Part shown: positions 1 through 9,524 of the stretch, piece by piece
Layout: each line of letters opens with the position of its first letter
How positions within the stretch are numbered: position 1 is the stretch's first letter
From: Halomonas sp. Bachu 37
Lineage (GTDB): Bacteria; Pseudomonadota; Gammaproteobacteria; Pseudomonadales; Halomonadaceae
Direction: 5' to 3'
Length of the DNA stretch: 64,000 nt
Assembly: GCF_039691755.1 (NCBI RefSeq)
Contig: NZ_CP137552.1
Span: forward strand, 1,860,001-1,924,000
Position numbers and translations under genes: made by a program
The notes under the pieces: generated by a model
The model's input: the letters and a program-made list of their open reading frames with translations, nothing else
Told to the model about the DNA's origin: nothing
The model's database searches: none

Positions 1-563
1 ACTTCACTGGAATGACTGATACCTTCGCGCACGAATACTTTCTTTACTGTAAGCAGCAATATCTTGATATCGAGAAGAAAATTCCGGTTGTCTACGTACC
101 AGACGTCATAATCGAATTTTCTGTCCCAGGTAATCGTGTTGCGCCCGTTGACTTGCGCCCAGCCGGTCACCCCTGGACGAACCTCATGGCGTCGCGACTG
201 GTACGTGCTATAAAACGGCAAATATTCCATCAATAATGGCCGCGGCCCCACCAAACTCATGTCGCCTTTAAGAACATTCCAGAGCTCAGGCAATTCATCC
301 AGGCTTGTGGATCGTAGGCGCCTACCAAAGGGAGTCAAGCGCTCTTTTTCCGTTAATCTCCTACCATGTTTATCATAAGCATCGCGCATGGAACGGAACT
401 TGATGATCTCGAACGGCTTGCCATAAAGCCCGGGGCGAGTCTGACGAAAAAAAATAGGTGACCCCATCTTATAGCGAATCATCAGAGCGACGACGACTAA
501 TACTGGAGAGAGCAAGATCAATCCGGTCAGCGAAGTAATAAAATCGAATTGGCGCTTTAACAT
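1..563 (-). CDS. polyprenyl-phosphate sugar transferase (WcaJ/PglC-type), 3' end cut by window
   Basis: Initiating sugar-1-phosphate transferase that loads the first sugar onto undecaprenyl phosphate at the inner membrane. The reading frame opens with an ATG at 561-563 and runs without a stop to the left edge, giving 187 residues of a family of about 200. A hydrophobic segment lies at residues 10-28. The family signature blocks are all present: PIFFRQTRPG, FEIIKFRSM, SLDELPELWNVLKGDMSLVGPRP and RPGVTGWAQVNGRN. It is the most distal visible gene of the EPS operon, 57 bp after the phosphoribosyltransferase gene. Its donor sugar cannot be read from the sequence. It resembles but differs from the second transferase at 18039-18608, which lacks the long tail. 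Confidence 0.93.
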   Translation of the reverse strand, partial: MLKRQFDFITSLTGLILLSPVLVVVALMIRYKMGSPIFFRQTRPGLYGKPFEIIKFRSMRDAYDKHGRRLTEKERLTPFGRRLRSTSLDELPELWNVLKGDMSLVGPRPLLMEYLPFYSTYQSRRHEVRPGVTGWAQVNGRNTITWDRKFDYDVWYVDNRNFLLDIKILLLTVKKVFVREGISHSSE

Positions 564-620
564 AGACAACCACCATCTTATCTAGTAAGAATGAAACAGC
601 CTTTCAATCTCTACTCACAT

Positions 621-1526
621 CTAAATTCGAGACCTGAAATTGACTATCTTCCATATTACGGACTTACCAACCCTCTTTAACTCATTGTAATCAAGGCTCG
701 CCCCCGGGTTGTAGATATGACTCTCCATCTGGCAGTACACCGGCATATTCGAAGCTTGATTTATTATCCCCGCCTGTTCAGCCTCACTTTCAATATAGAG
801 GTAGGCGGAAGATTGCATGAACTTTTCCGCCTTGAACTTTGCACTTGATACTTTATCCAAAACATTGAAGACGTCTCTATCGCCCATCATGACGAGATTT
901 GAAAACTTTATACTATGCTTCTCCAGCCATGTAGTGACTTCTTTACGTTGCGCTTCCTGGCGACAGGAAACTATTGTATTTATTGTGCCCGAAGGTAAAT
1001 AACGAGGTACCATCACCGAATTATCTCGGTTTTTCTCTGTCATTATGACCCCTTCCAGCGAAATACAAGCTCCTTCCACTATTTTGTGATGAAATATATT
1101 CCATTCAAATATTCGAGGCAAAGGCGTAAACTCAAGAATGATATCTACATCTTTTCTGATAGGTTTATTGGAGTACACGGCGAGAGTAGTTACACGCTCC
1201 CGTAACCAATCCGGCATACATTCCAGTTCCTTTTTTAGCGACTCTCCACTCAATATACTGTCGTCAACCAATAGAACCTTCTTGGCTTCCCAAGGATGGG
1301 TGATATTTTTTTTAAGCTCTCGCGTCACCCCTTTTTTCAAGGGAAAATTGTTTATCCAGGCGCTGATATCTGTGCAATTCACATTCATTGCCAGAGAAAT
1401 CATATAAGCCGGTATCATTCCGCTTCTCGGTATCCCTACGACAAGATCCCAATCTCCCGCCATCTTGTTTAAATTCTTGTTAATATCGATACTCAAATCA
1501 GCATATGACTTGAAATGAATCTGCAT
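621..1526 (-). CDS. phosphoribosyltransferase-HAD-like fusion with degenerate HAD active site
   Basis: This 301-residue protein has two parts. Residues 1-135 form a type I phosphoribosyltransferase domain with the PRPP loop VLLVDDSILSGES (84-96) and a GIPRSGMIPA segment (31-40). Residues 138-301 resemble the HAD-like half seen in polysaccharide-locus relatives (PRIFEWNIFHH, then a nucleophile loop, then IVSCRQE and YLYIES). In the nucleophile loop the expected DxDG reads SLEG (156-159), so both catalytic aspartates are gone. The gene is visibly more AT-rich than its neighbours, suggesting separate ancestry. An AGGGAGAAG Shine-Dalgarno precedes the ATG. It sits between ugd and the sugar transferase. 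Substrate unknown; the PRTase half looks active, the HAD half probably not. Confidence 0.75.
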   Translation of the reverse strand: MQIHFKSYADLSIDINKNLNKMAGDWDLVVGIPRSGMIPAYMISLAMNVNCTDISAWINNFPLKKGVTRELKKNITHPWEAKKVLLVDDSILSGESLKKELECMPDWLRERVTTLAVYSNKPIRKDVDIILEFTPLPRIFEWNIFHHKIVEGACISLEGVIMTEKNRDNSVMVPRYLPSGTINTIVSCRQEAQRKEVTTWLEKHSIKFSNLVMMGDRDVFNVLDKVSSAKFKAEKFMQSSAYLYIESEAEQAGIINQASNMPVYCQMESHIYNPGASLDYNELKRVGKSVIWKIVNFRSRI

Positions 1527-1564
1527 CTTTCTTCTCCCTTATTATTTTTAACAACAGGCTCCTT

Positions 1565-2944
1565 TTAGCTAATTACTGTCGATGCATATGATGGAGAAAG
1601 GGATAAGGGTAAGACAGGGTTTGCTCTCCCTACCGAATAGTAAGTAAAGCCTTTCGCCACCATTCGACGAGGCTCATACAGATTTCGTCCATCGAAGATG
1701 GTCGGTTCGGAAAGCTGAGTCTTGATAAATTCAAAATCAGGCGCCCGAAAGTTCTGCCACTCGGTGACAATGATCAAGGCATTGGTATTTTTCAGTGCGG
1801 CTTCCTTGGTACCACAAAGGGATAGGTGCTCGTGGCTTCCGTAAAGACGCTGAGCTTCTTCCATGGCTTCCGGGTCATAGGCCTGCACCTTGGCACCGGC
1901 GGTCCAGAGCGCTTCCATAAGCACGCGGCTGGGGGCATCGCGCATATCGTCGGTGTTGGGCTTGAACGAAAGTCCCCAGATTGCGAAGTTCTTGCCCTCT
2001 AGCTGGCCATTGAAATGTTGGCTTATTTTTTGAAACAGAGTGGTTTTTTGCTCTTTATTGCGCGATTCCACCGCCTTGAGCAGTTTGGCGTCGAAATCAA
2101 TGTTATCCGAGGCATGAATAAGGGCCTGTAAATCTTTAGGGAAGCATGAACCGCCATAGCCCACACCGGGATAGATGAAGTGATAGCCAATACGGGGATC
2201 GGCGCCGATTCCCAGGCGCACCGCTTCGATATCGGCTCCCAGTCGCTCGGCCAGGTTGGCCATCTCGTTCATGAAACTGATCTTGGTCGCCAGCATGCAG
2301 TTGGCGGCATACTTTGTCAGCTCGGCACTTCTGACGTCCATCACGATAATCTTGTCGCGATTACGATTGAAGGGGGCGTAAAGCTCGCGCATGACTTCGA
2401 TAGTATCGTCACACTCGGTACCGATAATGATGCGGTCGGGTCGCTGGCAGTCGGCGACCGCGCTGCCCTCCTTGAGAAACTCGGGATTGGATACCACGTC
2501 AAAACCGATCTCATGACGTCCACGTTCTTTCAGTACTTTCTTTACCTCGGCGCGTACCTTGTCGGCGCTGCCTACCGGCACGGTGGACTTGTTGATAATG
2601 ATCTGTTCACGGTCCATATGCTCTGCAATGGTAGCTGCCACGGCAAGAACGTACTTGAGATCGGCACTTCCGTCTTCGTCTGGTGGAGTTCCTACAGCAA
2701 TGAATTGAACCTGACCGTGCTTGACTCCCCTAGCCGCATCGGTAGTGAATTCAAGCCGCCCTGCAGCGTGATTTTCTTTTACCATCGACGTCAGGCCAGG
2801 CTCATAGATGGGAATGATGCCCTGCTCGAGTTGCTTGACCTTGAGCTCATCGACATCGACGCAGACGACTTGATGGCCGACTTCAGCCAGTACGGCACCT
2901 TGAACCAGGCCCACGTAACCCGTTCCGAAAACTGTAACGTTCAT
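1565..2944 (-). CDS. ugd: UDP-glucose 6-dehydrogenase
   Basis: Oxidises UDP-glucose to UDP-glucuronate with two NAD+ in the cytoplasm, supplying an acidic sugar for the exopolysaccharide. The 459-residue length fits the family. The N-terminal Rossmann motif is [10 protein letters not shown] (7-16). A central NPEFLKEG block is at 153-160. The catalytic cysteine is C267 in [10 protein letters not shown]. The C-terminal UDP-binding domain contains [16 protein letters not shown]. The next gene downstream is the PRTase-HAD fusion, and the gene upstream, 66 bp away, is the epimerase that would use its product. The N-terminal start is fixed by the canonical [12 protein letters not shown]. Confidence 0.97.
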   Translation of the reverse strand: MNVTVFGTGYVGLVQGAVLAEVGHQVVCVDVDELKVKQLEQGIIPIYEPGLTSMVKENHAAGRLEFTTDAARGVKHGQVQFIAVGTPPDEDGSADLKYVLAVAATIAEHMDREQIIINKSTVPVGSADKVRAEVKKVLKERGRHEIGFDVVSNPEFLKEGSAVADCQRPDRIIIGTECDDTIEVMRELYAPFNRNRDKIIVMDVRSAELTKYAANCMLATKISFMNEMANLAERLGADIEAVRLGIGADPRIGYHFIYPGVGYGGSCFPKDLQALIHASDNIDFDAKLLKAVESRNKEQKTTLFQKISQHFNGQLEGKNFAIWGLSFKPNTDDMRDAPSRVLMEALWTAGAKVQAYDPEAMEEAQRLYGSHEHLSLCGTKEAALKNTNALIIVTEWQNFRAPDFEFIKTQLSEPTIFDGRNLYEPRRMVAKGFTYYSVGRANPVLPLSLSPSYASTVIS

Positions 2945-3010
2945 TGGAGTTCCTGCTGGGTGTTGGTGTGAAGGGTATGTATCAGGAGATTAAAAAGTGG
3001 AAAGCTTGCT

Positions 3011-4090
3011 TTACTCGAGCGAGTCAGGCATTTCATGCACGATGGCAGTGGCCTTTACCGAATCTTCGTTTAACGCGTAATAATCGCGATACCAGTTGAC
3101 GAAGTTGGCGATGCCTTGGCTGATCGGAGTGGTTGGCTTGTAACCGACTTTTCTTTTCAGCTCTCCTGAGTCCGCGTAAGTATCGGGAACATCACCGGGC
3201 TGCATGGGCAACAGATCCTTGATGGCCTTCTTGCCCAGAGCTTTTTCAATGGCTTCGATATAAGCGTTGACCGACACCGGGTCATTATTGCCAATGTTGA
3301 AAAGGCGAAACGGCGCGTTGCTGGTAGCAGGATCGGGACTGGCGCTATTCCAATCCCCAGAGGGAGTGGCAATATCGTCACTGGCACGAATGACTCCTTC
3401 CACGATGTCGTCCACATAAGTGAAATCGCGGGTATGGTGGCCGTGATTGAACACCTGGATAGGCTCATCGGCCAGAATATTCTGGGTAAATTTGAACAGC
3501 GCCATGTCCGGGCGGCCCCAGGGACCGTAAACGGTAAAAAATCGCAATCCGGTGGTAGGTAAGCCGAAGAGGTGACTATAGCTGTGGGCCATCATCTCGT
3601 TGGCTTTCTTGGTGGCGGCGTAAAACTGCAGCGGATGATTGGCCCCTTCATGCTCGGAAAACGGCATTTGCGTATTGGCGCCATAAACACTGCTGGTGCT
3701 GGCATAGGTCAAGTGGGGAATGTCAGCGTAGCGGCAAGCTTCGAGTACGTTGGTAAAACCAACCAAATTGCTTTCCACGTAACTGTGGGGATTTTCCAAC
3801 GAGTAGCGCACGCCAGCCTGCGCAGCCAGATGGATTACCCGATCGAAGCGATGCTCCTGGAAACAATCCGTCACCGCCTGCTGGTCGGCCAAGTTGGCGC
3901 GGATCGAGAGATAATCGCTTTGCGTCTCGGCTGCGGTCTGCTCCAGCAGTTTCAGTCGTGCTTCCTTGATGGCGGGGTCGTAATAGTCATTGACGTTATC
4001 GAACCCGACGACACTATCACCGCGTTCCAGCAAGCGCTTTGCCGTATGAAAGCCGATGAATCCGGCGTGACCGGTAACCAGAATCTTCAT
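3011..4090 (-). CDS. UDP-glucuronate 4-epimerase (extended SDR)
   Basis: Predicted to interconvert UDP-glucuronate and UDP-galacturonate for EPS assembly. The protein has 359 residues. The NAD-binding motif GHAGFIG is at 7-13, the STSSVYG block at 131-137 and the catalytic YAATK at 157-161. The segment [16 protein letters not shown] (31-46) is characteristic of the UDP-GlcA epimerase subgroup rather than GalE. Placement directly before ugd in the same operon supports this substrate. A UDP-glucose or UDP-GlcNAc epimerase is the less likely alternative. Confidence 0.9.
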   Translation of the reverse strand: MKILVTGHAGFIGFHTAKRLLERGDSVVGFDNVNDYYDPAIKEARLKLLEQTAAETQSDYLSIRANLADQQAVTDCFQEHRFDRVIHLAAQAGVRYSLENPHSYVESNLVGFTNVLEACRYADIPHLTYASTSSVYGANTQMPFSEHEGANHPLQFYAATKKANEMMAHSYSHLFGLPTTGLRFFTVYGPWGRPDMALFKFTQNILADEPIQVFNHGHHTRDFTYVDDIVEGVIRASDDIATPSGDWNSASPDPATSNAPFRLFNIGNNDPVSVNAYIEAIEKALGKKAIKDLLPMQPGDVPDTYADSGELKRKVGYKPTTPISQGIANFVNWYRDYYALNEDSVKATAIVHEMPDSLE

Positions 4091-4146
4091 TTATGACTCC
4101 GTGACGTGACAATCGATGGCATCAGGCGGGATAGCAATTCAGTGTT

Positions 4147-5343
4147 TCAATCACGAACGAGACGCTGAATGTGATGCCAGCCCACTCGCCTAAGACCATC
4201 CAACGTCAAGGGCACCAGGGCCACCGAGCGCACCATGGCGAGGATCGGACGCGGAAGTTCGTTCAGACATAAGGTCCGCGGCAGACCGGTATAGGGAAAC
4301 CAGCGCTGACGATAGGAGCTTTGGCGGGCGGAAAGCGGCAGGTCGCCAGTGAAACGGGTTGGCACGTCATACCAGACGTAGTTCCCTTTCAAGGTTTCTA
4401 TTTCATCAGGGCCGGGCTGGAGAAACTCGAAATCGATAATCTTGAGACCCTGGCAAGGGTCGTAGATGAGGTCTTGCGGGTCGAGATCGATGCACTCGTA
4501 GCCAAGACGACGGTAATGCAAGATAACGGCTCTCACCCGCTCGATGGTCCAGATAGGCAACAAGCCATGGTGCGAGAAAGGCGCACGGGGCGAGAGTATG
4601 CGCTCCATACGGTTGGCGTAACGCTCGAATACCAAGTAATGAGGTCCGACTTCCAGCAGACGAGACACTTCGGGTAATGAAGCTCCCAACTCGCGGGCCT
4701 TCACTTCCCGTTCCAGGTAACGTTCGCGTCCCGGACGAAACGTCTTGCAGATCGCCTCGGTGCCATGAAAATCCACCAGTTCCACCTTGGCCCGGCACAC
4801 CTGCCTGCTGAGATCGGCCAACACCGGGTAAGGCGTACGAAATGCCGCGTCATACCGTCGGGCAGCTTGGCATATTTCCTCGATCCGCTGTGGTACCGTT
4901 CTTTCCAAATACTCAAGGGCCTGCAGCCCATAACTGGCTACATGCAGGGGATCACACTGTTCTTGGGCAGAACAGGCCTGATTGACCTTATCCCTTATCT
5001 TCGCCTTGATGGAAAGCACTCGCTCATTTTCGATCCGGCCAGGCGCATCCCGTAACGAAGAGGTTTGCGCCATGGGATGGACATCATGAACCACTAGAAG
5101 ATGTGCCAGCGGACCACCACTATCGGGCCTGGAAGTACCCTCCCGGCCATTCTCGCCAACCAGCCGAGCCAATGCCTGCTGTTGGTCCTCCTTGAGCGGT
5201 ACGTTACACAGCACGTTGAAACCATGCCGATCGAGCTGGTTTCGCAGGGTATCGAGATATGCCAGTCCCCGTTCTCTGACCAGGAAAACGCTGATCCCGG
5301 CCAACCACTCGTGCTGATCGTCATTCCATTGTCTGTCCGTCAT
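4147..5343 (-). CDS. EPS-locus protein: NDK-like domain fused to a protein/LPS-kinase-like domain
   Basis: A 398-residue cytoplasmic protein I cannot assign to a named family. Residues 15-155 weakly resemble a nucleoside diphosphate kinase fold, with a histidine (H134 in DPLHVAS) near the position of the NDK phospho-histidine. Residues 185-320 look like a kinase of the lipopolysaccharide/Kdo-kinase type: K200 in AICKTF (strand beta-3 lysine), E213 in EREVKAR (helix C), D286 in CIDLDPQDLIYD (catalytic loop) and D304 in IIDFEF (metal-binding DFG equivalent). The kinase residues are intact, so activity on a glycan, lipid or protein is plausible. It lies between the ParB-like gene and the epimerase. 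The NDK assignment is a pattern impression; the kinase assignment is firmer. Confidence 0.6.
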   Translation of the reverse strand: MTDRQWNDDQHEWLAGISVFLVRERGLAYLDTLRNQLDRHGFNVLCNVPLKEDQQQALARLVGENGREGTSRPDSGGPLAHLLVVHDVHPMAQTSSLRDAPGRIENERVLSIKAKIRDKVNQACSAQEQCDPLHVASYGLQALEYLERTVPQRIEEICQAARRYDAAFRTPYPVLADLSRQVCRAKVELVDFHGTEAICKTFRPGRERYLEREVKARELGASLPEVSRLLEVGPHYLVFERYANRMERILSPRAPFSHHGLLPIWTIERVRAVILHYRRLGYECIDLDPQDLIYDPCQGLKIIDFEFLQPGPDEIETLKGNYVWYDVPTRFTGDLPLSARQSSYRQRWFPYTGLPRTLCLNELPRPILAMVRSVALVPLTLDGLRRVGWHHIQRLVRD

Positions 5344-5377
5344 AGCTTTTCTCCTTGTTGTAAAGAGAGTGCTGGCT

Positions 5378-6250
5378 TTATTTCAGGGAGGTATTGCTGT
5401 CATGCTGGGTAAAGTGATCATCGAAAATTTTGAGGGCGAGCTCGGGGGTAAACACACCGGCTATCACGGGGGGCCAAAGGGAGACGTCTTCACGCCTGAT
5501 GAACGACTCAGCGCGAATAGTTATGCGCGAATTCCCTAGCGCACTGATTACCGCATAGCGATGCTGTCCCCCATGCACCAGCCATCGCCAGCAGCCATCC
5601 GGTCGCGTCAAGACATCCGCACGAATATCACCATCGTTGCCGTCGTGGCGACAGATGCCCTGCCGACGAACCGACTCCAGCACATGAGTCAACCGTTCCA
5701 CTTCGATCTCGAGCTTGTCGTCGCTGACAGGACCACAGCATTTCCAACCGGCATCGATCCCAAGGCGTCTACCCAATATTCGGGTGTTTTCGCGCAATTC
5801 CGTACGCTCCCGCTTATCCTTTTTTTCCGCGAAATTTCGGGTATCCCAGGGCCAGGGCGCTTGCCAGGGGGGTAGAGCAATCAGTTCACCGGCCTCCGCG
5901 GGAGGTATATTCAAGAATTCGGCGGCATTGGCAGGCTGCCAATCGGTATAAAAGTCGCGTAGTGCTTCACGCAGCAAGTCGCGTTCTTGGCCGGGGTGAT
6001 CAAAAGCTTGTTGCATGACCCCATTCAGAAAGCGTCGGCGATTACACACATTGAACAGACCAAAACCCCATTCCGTGGGAGCTTCGAGCAACAGATTGCG
6101 ACCAGGATAGCGATAACTCAGTTCCAGCGGGTTTCCCCGATGTCGACGAGCATCCACCGGTCGGCAGCGCTTCATGGACTGGATATGGATACCCGCACGC
6201 TCGGCCCGGCTGAGCAGCCACAACTTGAACGGTAGCGACTCTATTAGCAT
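5378..6250 (-). CDS. EPS-locus protein with C-terminal ParB/sulfiredoxin-like motif
   Basis: A 290-residue soluble protein of unknown function. The N-terminal 60 residues are basic (SMKRCRPVDARRHRG). Residues 200-240 contain the sequence GDIRADVL, a short turn, then VHGGQHRYAVISALG (225-239). This matches the Gx(H)R block of the ParB/Srx fold, which is found in CTPases, ADP-dependent serine kinase and sulfiredoxin. No helix-turn-helix follows, so it is unlikely to be a partition protein. It ends 34 bp before the kinase-like gene and starts one base after the stop of the dehydratase gene, so translation of the set is probably coupled. It may act with the adjacent kinase-like protein. Confidence 0.5.
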   Translation of the reverse strand: MLIESLPFKLWLLSRAERAGIHIQSMKRCRPVDARRHRGNPLELSYRYPGRNLLLEAPTEWGFGLFNVCNRRRFLNGVMQQAFDHPGQERDLLREALRDFYTDWQPANAAEFLNIPPAEAGELIALPPWQAPWPWDTRNFAEKKDKRERTELRENTRILGRRLGIDAGWKCCGPVSDDKLEIEVERLTHVLESVRRQGICRHDGNDGDIRADVLTRPDGCWRWLVHGGQHRYAVISALGNSRITIRAESFIRREDVSLWPPVIAGVFTPELALKIFDDHFTQHDSNTSLK

Positions 6251-6251
6251 G

Positions 6252-8249
6252 TCAGCCTTCCTTGGGGACCGAATTCAAGACCGGGTCGAGCCGCACGACG
6301 GGGCTCGAGGCTGTATTGGCACCGGTGCATGGAGCTTGCGTATGAGGAAGCATCGCCTGACGCGCTTCCCATACCAGATCGGCTATTTCATCCAAGGGGT
6401 GGTAATCCAGCGGAGCCAGTTGCAACAGCTCGCGGATACGCATGTAGTCGGTCGTGATAAAAGCTTGTTCCAGTTCCTGCAAGAAGGCATCCAGCCGGGG
6501 CCATTCCCAGAAACGCTCTTTTGAAGTCATGATGCGATCATGACGCGTCCGGCTGACGTCATGACCAATGAGCAACTCCTCGTACAACTTTTCGCCGGGG
6601 CGCAAGCCGGAATAGACGATTTCGATATCCCCTTCCGGATGCTCGGCATCTTTTACCTCCAGCCCCGAAAGGCGCACCATGTTCCTGGCCAGATCATAAA
6701 TTCGTACCGGCTCGCCCATGTCGAGCACGAACACCTCGCCACCCTCGCCCATGGCACCGGCCTGGATAACCAGCTGGGCAGCTTCGGGAATCGTCATGAA
6801 GTAGCGGGTAATGTCGGGATGAGTCACCTTGATGGGGCCGCCCTGCTCGATCTGTCGGTGAAACACCGGCACTACGGAGCCGCTCGATCCCAGCACATTG
6901 CCAAAGCGCACCATGCAAAAGCGTGTTCTGGACTGCGCATGGGCGAAAGCTTGGCAGATGAGTTCAGTCAAGCGCTTGGAAGCTCCCATGGCATTGGTGG
7001 GCCGAACCGCCTTGTCGGTGGAAACCACGACAAAGGTTTCGACTCCCGCCGCCATCGCTGCCTTGGCCAGGTTCAAGGTGCCGAAGACGTTATTGCTCAC
7101 TCCCTGAATAAGATTGAATTCCACCATCGGTACATGCTTGTAGGCCGCAGCATGGTAGACGGTGTGCACCTCGAAACTCGAGAATATCGCCTCGAGGCTT
7201 CCCGAATGCTGTACCGAGATCAGCAGAGGCTTCAGTTCGCAGTGCGACTGAGTATTCTCGATATGCTGTTTCAATTCCTGTTCGATGGCGTATAGAGCAA
7301 ATTCACAATTGTCGATCAGCAGCAGGCGCACCGGTCTCTGGTCGAGTATCTGACGACACAGTTCACTGCCGATCGACCCCCCCGCCCCGGTCACCATGAC
7401 CGCCTTGTCGCGAATATTGGCTTCCATCAATTCGGGGAAGGCGGGTACCGCTTCCCGGCCGAGCAGATCCTCTAGTGCCACATCGCGAAGCTCGCTGATC
7501 TTGGCTCGCCCCGCGATCACATCGGCGCTGCCGGGAATCGTCTTGAGCGGAACGGAAAGGCCCGAAAGCCAGTGCAAAATCTCGCGCCGGCGCCAGCGGG
7601 GCGCGCTGGGGATAGCCAGCAGGACCATGGCGGCCCGGTGTTCCTGAACCAGGGCGGCCAATGCTACCGGTTGATGTACCCGAAGCCCTTCGACCATGGA
7701 ACCTTCCAGGCCCCGCCAATCGTCGACAAAGGCTGCCGGTTCGTATTCATCACCGTTGCGAAGTGCGGCGACCAGCTCGCAACCGGCGGCTCCGGCTCCA
7801 TAGATCACCACCGGCTTGCGCTGCCGGCGCTGACTGCGTCGATACAGCTCGCGCAGCACGAAACGCAGGCTACCGATACCCAACAGCAGGAGCAGCGCGT
7901 AGACGACCGTGATAGATAGGCCGACGGAGTGTCCTGCCAAGGAACTTGCAGGCGCCACCAGCAAGGCTGAGGCCACCACCACCATAACCACCGTCGGTAC
8001 GGTGACATGGCTCATGTAGCGAATTACCACACGATACAGCCCCAACCAGTGAAAAAGTAAAAGACTGCCCGGAATCAGCAAACCGATGGTCAGCCACAAC
8101 GAGCCGTTGCTAAAAGGTTGCAGGCTTTCCACATGAATCATTGTGGCCAGTTGCAGGCTCCCCACCACGATCAAGCCATCCAGCACGACAAGCACCCTGC
8201 GCTTAATCCAGCGCGGCCTTCTCGTTAACGTCTGCATCAAACTCGCCAT
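6252..8249 (-). CDS. nucleotide-sugar 4,6-dehydratase, membrane type (WbpM/CapD/PglF family)
   Basis: Predicted to convert a UDP-N-acetylhexosamine to its 4-keto-6-deoxy form, the first step towards QuiNAc, FucNAc or bacillosamine-type sugars. At 665 residues it is the long form. Four hydrophobic segments fill residues 20-135, followed by a CoA-binding-like Rossmann fold (VVIYGAGAAG, 147-156). The catalytic SDR domain follows, with GAGGSIG at 288-294, STDK at 410-413 and MGASK at 421-425. In the last of these Met replaces the usual Tyr, as is typical for this family. The gene overlaps nothing but is one base from the ParB-like gene, indicating one transcript. The exact product sugar is unknown. 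Confidence 0.92.
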   Translation of the reverse strand: MASLMQTLTRRPRWIKRRVLVVLDGLIVVGSLQLATMIHVESLQPFSNGSLWLTIGLLIPGSLLLFHWLGLYRVVIRYMSHVTVPTVVMVVVASALLVAPASSLAGHSVGLSITVVYALLLLLGIGSLRFVLRELYRRSQRRQRKPVVIYGAGAAGCELVAALRNGDEYEPAAFVDDWRGLEGSMVEGLRVHQPVALAALVQEHRAAMVLLAIPSAPRWRRREILHWLSGLSVPLKTIPGSADVIAGRAKISELRDVALEDLLGREAVPAFPELMEANIRDKAVMVTGAGGSIGSELCRQILDQRPVRLLLIDNCEFALYAIEQELKQHIENTQSHCELKPLLISVQHSGSLEAIFSSFEVHTVYHAAAYKHVPMVEFNLIQGVSNNVFGTLNLAKAAMAAGVETFVVVSTDKAVRPTNAMGASKRLTELICQAFAHAQSRTRFCMVRFGNVLGSSGSVVPVFHRQIEQGGPIKVTHPDITRYFMTIPEAAQLVIQAGAMGEGGEVFVLDMGEPVRIYDLARNMVRLSGLEVKDAEHPEGDIEIVYSGLRPGEKLYEELLIGHDVSRTRHDRIMTSKERFWEWPRLDAFLQELEQAFITTDYMRIRELLQLAPLDYHPLDEIADLVWEARQAMLPHTQAPCTGANTASSPVVRLDPVLNSVPKEG

Positions 8250-8308
8250 CGTTTCCCCTGCCCTTGCTTGTTGGTCGTCCCGCTCGCTTTACTGGCAACA
8301 GCGTCATG

Positions 8309-9448
8309 TCAAGGAGGATCGAGCACCAGACGATGACTCGAAGCGGCTATCGAGCCTTGACGGTAGAGGTGCCAGCAGACCACCAGCAGCATCCAGAATA
8401 GTGTCGAGCGCAGGCCGTTATGGGTCATGGAATAGATCAACGGCCCGGCCACCCCGGCCCAGACGTACAGCGGGGCGCGCCGCAGCGCGATGGCTATGGT
8501 CAAGAGGAAAAGCCCTAGCCCCGGCAGCCCGTAGGCAAACAGCATGTTGACGAAGGAGGAGTGAATCTCATGGCCACCATAAGGAGCGAAGCGTTCACGC
8601 TCGGCTTCTCCGGCCCCTAGGATGGCGTAAGCGGGAAAGTTCATCAGCCGGTCGAACTTGCGCTCTTCGTATACGCTGTCCACCTTGCTCGGCGCTCTGT
8701 CCAGGCGCGCTTCCAGATTGCGCAGCACTTGCCCATCCGAACTCATGTCGGCCCACAACACACCGCCCAGCAGTAGCGGGAGCAGCAATAGCAAACGAGC
8801 GAAATACTTGACCTGCCTCGCGTTCGCCATGGCCCAGCCGATGAGCACAAGGGCACCACCACCCATGGCCGCCAGCGACGAAGCCGCCAGGATGCCCAGC
8901 ACGCCGGACGCCAGCCCGGCCAACCCCAGGGGGCGGAGCTTGGGTTGAAAATCATCGAGCATCAACAGCACCACAACACCGCATAGCGAAAAATAGGCCA
9001 GCTGATTGGGGTTGTTGAAACTCCCGGTGGTACGGTTGACTCCCAAGGCCAATTGCACCAGCACGTGACCACCCGCAATCAGTAGCGCAATGGACACGCC
9101 ATTGCGGATTAGTACCTTGGCTCGTTCACCGTATACCCCGAGAAAGCGCAGCAACGCGATACCCACCAGGAAGTTGTAGATGAAAAACATGGCGGGCCTG
9201 AAAAAAGTGGTGGTTTCCATTATCAGCGTCCAGCTCAGGCACACCAGCACGACCCATAGCACCATCAAGCCCCAGCACATGGCTAAGGGAGAAACCTTCA
9301 AGTGCTTGTCGCCCAGCGACATCACCAGCATCACGCCGACAAAGCCGACCAGCGCGACATCGGTCAACTGCGGGCCACCGCTGGGAAACAGATAAAGGCT
9401 ACCTAGCGAAAGGCCCAGGAACAGCAATAACGCACCGATCAGATTCAT
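8309..9448 (-). CDS. O-antigen polymerase/ligase-like membrane protein (Wzy/WaaL superfamily)
   Basis: A 379-residue polytopic membrane protein with about ten hydrophobic segments. A large periplasmic loop around residues 240-300 contains GAGEAERERFAPYGGHEIHSS, the H-E-I-H-S-S block typical of Wzy_C/WaaL proteins. In this operon, next to Wzc and Wza, a Wzy role polymerising repeat units in the periplasm is more likely than lipid A ligation. A second family member lies at 16599-17933, so division of labour between the two is open. Confidence 0.82.
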   Translation of the reverse strand: MNLIGALLLFLGLSLGSLYLFPSGGPQLTDVALVGFVGVMLVMSLGDKHLKVSPLAMCWGLMVLWVVLVCLSWTLIMETTTFFRPAMFFIYNFLVGIALLRFLGVYGERAKVLIRNGVSIALLIAGGHVLVQLALGVNRTTGSFNNPNQLAYFSLCGVVVLLMLDDFQPKLRPLGLAGLASGVLGILAASSLAAMGGGALVLIGWAMANARQVKYFARLLLLLPLLLGGVLWADMSSDGQVLRNLEARLDRAPSKVDSVYEERKFDRLMNFPAYAILGAGEAERERFAPYGGHEIHSSFVNMLFAYGLPGLGLFLLTIAIALRRAPLYVWAGVAGPLIYSMTHNGLRSTLFWMLLVVCWHLYRQGSIAASSHRLVLDPP

Positions 9449-9524
9449 GGCGATATCCTTGTTCTATCCTGGCTAAAAGTTATGCCTAGAAGTCATCTCT
9501 AGAAATTCTGGCTAGCGGTTGGAG

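Noticed and set aside
2180..2971. Long plus-strand open frame opposite ugd (263 residues)
   Set aside because: It is antisense to a certain gene, lacks any family sequence and arises from GC-rich codon bias. Similar antisense frames at 29176-29967 and 35810-37081 were rejected for the same reason.
5378..6250. ParB partition protein or plasmid origin
   Set aside because: No ParA, parS-like repeats or helix-turn-helix are present. The gene is embedded in an EPS operon.
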